NCBI GenBank assembly: GCA_022573485.1
Contig: JACZTW010000033.1
Span: 1-17,810 of the forward strand
Source: Planctomycetota bacterium
Lineage (GTDB): Bacteria > Planctomycetota > Phycisphaerae > UBA1845 > CAIVHJ01
DNA length: 17,810 nt
Reading direction: 5' to 3'
Within the stretch, counting starts at the first letter, position 1, and each line of letters starts with the position of its first letter. Below, in pieces: positions 15,701-17,810 of this stretch. The notes below the pieces were generated by a model. It saw only the letters and a list, made by a program, of their open reading frames with translations. It was not told the origin of the DNA and ran no database searches. A program made the position numbers and the translations under genes.

Positions 15701-17810
15701 CATCATGCCACCGTCGCGGAACGGGCCAGCATCGCCTTCCGGCTGGCAGGTGGGGTCTACGGGGAGAACATTCCAGGGCAGATTCGAACTGAACTCGCCG
15801 TGGTTCTCCAAGTGAAAGAAGTGGAAACGCTCCTGGCGACAGGGCGGGTCATTGGGATTGTTCGGATCCGCGCAGATTCCCAGACTTGTGTTTTGATAGT
15901 AATAGTATTGATCACACGAAGTCTCGATCGGCCCGAGGCGGATTTCGTGCGGAACGCCCGGAACCAGGATGCTGGTCAGATTCTTGGGAGCAATCCAGCC
16001 GGAGGATTCCTTCAACACAGGGTTGACGTGGACCATGCCGGCGTTGGCCATCAGGTCCCATGATCCAATGGGTGATTCAATGTTGAACCCGTCGAAGACA
16101 TCGTAGTCATACAAGTCCGGGTAGCACTCCCAGTAATGGGCGAACTCGTGCGTGACGTATCCCAGCATCATGTTCGGGTTGACAATGGGATTGCCGGAAC
16201 CGTCCACTTGATCTCCACGATCCAGCGAAACCGACAGATTCGTGAACGTGTAGAGTTCAAGCATGTCTTCCAGGCGTACCCTCTGACCGGCCTCGGGCGG
16301 CATGTCATCTACAGTATTGATCGGCAAGTCCGGGCCTGGCGACGGGTTTGAAAAGTCCGTCGAGCTGGGCAATCCGGGCGGCAGGAAGACGATGTGGCTG
16401 ATATCCGCCAGATTACGCGTTCCGCCGCAGCCTAGAAAAGTGTTGATCCAAACATCGAAGTCCTCGACAAAGTCGGAAGCTTCGACTACGTCTTCAACGA
16501 CACGGTCACGATTGAAGGGGTAGGCCATTACTTCGCGCCCGTCGTTCCGTGTGAAGTCGAATGAGTCGATGACGTAATTCTCCGTGCCCCCGACCTCCGT
16601 CCCGTCGCTCAGGGTGTGCGGGAACTGGCGTCCTTCTCCCAAGTCGAGCATGCCGTCGAGATTGAAGTCGCGGAACCCACGGCCATCGACGGTGGGCGGA
16701 CCGGTCATGGGCTCGGTCGGGGCTGTGCCGTCACGGCGCCAGGTCATGTATTCCAGGATCATTTGATTTCCGCCATCAAATCCCGGGCCGCCGTGTATTG
16801 GGTCGGCACTACCATCGAAGCCCCATATTACGTCCGCCACACATGATGCATCTGGTGGACAGTCGGAGTCATCGATGCAAGGCGAGCCTTGATTCGGCCC
16901 TTCGTTGCATATATTTGGGCCGAAGTAGGCCGTGTCGCCGCCGGCCAGCGGGCCTGACGGCGTGATCCTGTTATCGGGATCGTGCGAACCACCGTCGCTC
17001 CCGAGATCTGCCTTGTCATGGCCGTAGCTCATGCGGTCGGCCACGTCCGGCGAGGTGGTCGTGACCTCACCGAAGGCCTGGTCACCGCCGTAATCCAGCA
17101 GTATCGCCACGGGCGCGTCGGGCATTCCGGCGCCGGACGTCCAGCGCGTGTGATAGAAGCTGGACGCCAAGTCGTCATACTCCTTGGGGCCGTCGTAGAC
17201 CAACTCGGCCGGCGGAAGAATCGGGTCGTCATCGTCACCTTCGACATTGTCCCATTCGCTAGGCGGGTCCTCCATCAGTTGACCGTTGCCCCACTGAATT
17301 GCAAACTCGACGAGACAGTCCACCTCGGCGGGCGCTTGAAAACGCGGTACCGGGTAGAACGGTGAACCGCCTTCTTCCGGCGTGCAGCGGGGCACGAAGC
17401 AATTGGCCGGTTCGGGGGCATCGGGATCCGGATCATCATCCGGATCGATCCACTCGCCCGTAAGCGGATCGCAATCTGCGTTCGGCTCAATGACGCCCGT
17501 GATCGGATCGGCCACGTCGAAGGCCACGCAGGCACAGGTGGGATTCGTGTCGCCCCACATGAAGAGGTCATTGTTGAACGGAGGTGGGTAGGATGGCGTT
17601 GGCGGTGTGGCCCCGAAATCACAGTCCGGATGATTCGGAATGTCACACGGATTGAAGAGGAAGTCGTCCGCTTCGCCATCCTGGTCGATGTCCCACACGC
17701 CACCCGCGGCGCACGGACCCGCGGTTGGAATCCACTCCGGCGGCGGACCAAAGATACCCACTTCATCGGTATTATCATTCTGGTCAAGATCGCAGCCCCA
17801 GGTGCCGGGG
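12701..17810 (-). CDS. Secreted M6-like metalloprotease with six PKD domains and C-terminal anchor (5' end missing)
   Basis: More than 1,700 codons are open; the frame continues past the right edge (DLDQNDNTDEVGIF at about 17748-17789), so the true start lies outside and GTG 17761 is not the start. The visible N-terminus has Asp-rich calcium-type loops and paired Cys. An EF-hand-like DFNLDGMLDLGEG lies near 16640-16675. The catalytic part has HEFAH at 16136-16150, followed by WECYPDLYD and, about 30 residues on, GSWDLMANAG, fitting immune inhibitor A-type (M6) peptidases. Six PKD domains follow at roughly 14590-14310, 14300-14035, 14010-13770, 13735-13455, 13440-13150 and 13140-12905 (for example YEWNFGDGTSGSG). 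A Gly-rich linker, TCGLGCGPMG, a short hydrophobic helix and RRRR end the protein, like a Cys-type C-terminal sorting signal. Probably surface-anchored. A hairpin terminator follows. Confidence 0.88.
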   Translation of the reverse strand, partial: PGTWGCDLDQNDNTDEVGIFGPPPEWIPTAGPCAAGGVWDIDQDGEADDFLFNPCDIPNHPDCDFGATPPTPSYPPPFNNDLFMWGDTNPTCACVAFDVADPITGVIEPNADCDPLTGEWIDPDDDPDPDAPEPANCFVPRCTPEEGGSPFYPVPRFQAPAEVDCLVEFAIQWGNGQLMEDPPSEWDNVEGDDDDPILPPAELVYDGPKEYDDLASSFYHTRWTSGAGMPDAPVAILLDYGGDQAFGEVTTTSPDVADRMSYGHDKADLGSDGGSHDPDNRITPSGPLAGGDTAYFGPNICNEGPNQGSPCIDDSDCPPDASCVADVIWGFDGSADPIHGGPGFDGGNQMILEYMTWRRDGTAPTEPMTGPPTVDGRGFRDFNLDGMLDLGEGRQFPHTLSDGTEVGGTENYVIDSFDFTRNDGREVMAYPFNRDRVVEDVVEASDFVEDFDVWINTFLGCGGTRNLADISHIVFLPPGLPSSTDFSNPSPGPDLPINTVDDMPPEAGQRVRLEDMLELYTFTNLSVSLDRGDQVDGSGNPIVNPNMMLGYVTHEFAHYWECYPDLYDYDVFDGFNIESPIGSWDLMANAGMVHVNPVLKESSGWIAPKNLTSILVPGVPHEIRLGPIETSCDQYYYYQNTSLGICADPNNPNDPPCRQERFHFFHLENHGEFSSNLPWNVLPVDPTCQPEGDAGPFRDGGMMLLHTDLAANAEGVPAQQRWGSHFSYLYEQADGQHSLEKTFDAGGNTGDAGDPFPGYCNQDDWNIDTNPNNSWWELSNDSSGIEILDVHNELSGSSVTFLWFPQDVPSFQFLQPAGGQSINDQYPIIYRWDDLHAGTTLTLFAQPANPGDELEVEGLGICTAACYSGTKLNAVPIAKATAGNAQETYFVPVGEGQILEDGLYRFYAFLDPNDDIPANDGLCENAATPGPNRACGQADYQGISADENVGEGRLTINFVRQNVDDPNSTRLEAWVVTHVGEQLCGGNGEWMVEGTVSGVQHVDPDDPDSPLACASTGGQFTTLNPEAAIRFTITNIGDDFALGDRFIFVTTGLTVYSAPVEVLNGQVDPGPQAIIEVSSAQDPCCFPPVAITFDGSQSTDTDGNSGPSSNILSYEWDLGNDGTVDATGPVANFTFDTAGTYAVRLTVAEGAPHYRFGSTVKTIEVVNNLPVAEFTATPNAGPAPLLVHLDASGSFDPDGEITKYEWDFDYDGPTNCCNCPIGPDVEESDPEIDHVFPEGTWYVSLRVTDDTGQTSCVAFGTVSSGNQPPVASFSATPGGGTVPLTVIFDAGGSTDPDGDELSYEWNFGDGTSGSGEFIIHEYTDVGTFEVRLTVRDDQGPASFGEASTTIVTTLGPGSVVTITQISAVPSIGPSPLTVSFSATATSQNPGPLTYRWELDPQGTLKFGRNVTHMYVNDGLEAIEVHPKLIVTDDTGAQAVRVLDITVLLEGDEGPVDDPNLEAVLSVVGDPDADQVTGMAPFMVEFSTEGSRAIDGAAVTVEVDFGDGTPPVPGLASGTISHTYRSPGEYQATATTIAGDGRRETSAPITIIVTQSSNPIATIFVDRIDGDAPLAIRFDGTGSFDPEGQPLTYEWEFGDGTPVGTGSVLNHTFNVADQYTITLTVRDTSGATGSALLGIIVGEGATSNDGTGIGPVDGGDTGGGGSQAEPGTCGLGCGPMGAVQLLMMLLGMMSMKYTLRRRR

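Noticed and set aside
12560..16063. Several long plus-strand open frames (12560-13654, 14612-15418, 15437-16063)
   Set aside because: All are antisense to the PKD protease, whose frame is unbroken and full of recognisable domains.

Overview
The window looks like chromosomal DNA from a planctomycete, probably a Phycisphaerae-type or related uncultured lineage. Three things point there. The partial secreted protein at the left edge carries the F-T-Y-Q-G ... F-E-F-S-L-W signature typical of planctomycete extracellular proteins. A VWA / TPR / ExbB / ExbD / ExbD / TPR operon has a characteristic planctomycete style. A giant secreted M6-like metalloprotease has PKD repeats, Asp-rich calcium-binding loops and a Cys-containing C-terminal anchor. 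The DNA is GC-rich throughout. No tRNA, rRNA, CRISPR array, transposase or phage gene was seen.

Layout. (1) 1-192, minus strand: 5' end of a secreted protein gene. (2) 193-980: a long divergent intergenic region with a heptamer-period repeat cluster (679-784) and a good sigma70-like promoter (857-884) pointing at enolase. (3) 981-2807, plus strand: enolase, then a two-TM protein with a FtsB/DivIC-like segment, almost certainly co-transcribed. (4) 2818-11288, minus strand: eight tightly packed genes read right to left: VWA protein, TPR protein, ExbB, ExbD, ExbD, large TPR protein, MiaB, ClpS. Most junctions overlap, abut or lie within 15 nt; the largest gap is 33 nt, so this is read as one operon of about 8.5 kb. 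(5) 11289-11565: a short divergent intergenic region with no convincing promoter. (6) 11566-12630, plus: an unrecognised exported protein. (7) 12636-12668: a perfect 14-bp hairpin between convergent genes. (8) 12701-17810, minus: the M6-like protease with six PKD domains, running off the right edge.

How the genes may work together. The five genes from VWA to the second ExbD, plus the large TPR protein, look like one envelope machine: an ExbB/ExbD proton channel with two ExbD-type stators, two exported TPR proteins, and a membrane-anchored periplasmic VWA protein. The most interesting detail is that the single TM helix of the VWA protein contains a S-x-x-x-H motif in the place and context where TonB and TolA carry the same motif for contact with ExbBD/TolQR. 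This suggests that the VWA protein replaces TonB/TolA as the energised partner. That is inference from sequence pattern only. MiaB (tRNA modification) and ClpS (N-degron adaptor) are housekeeping genes joined to the end of the operon; the ClpS has an unusual set of residues at its binding pocket.
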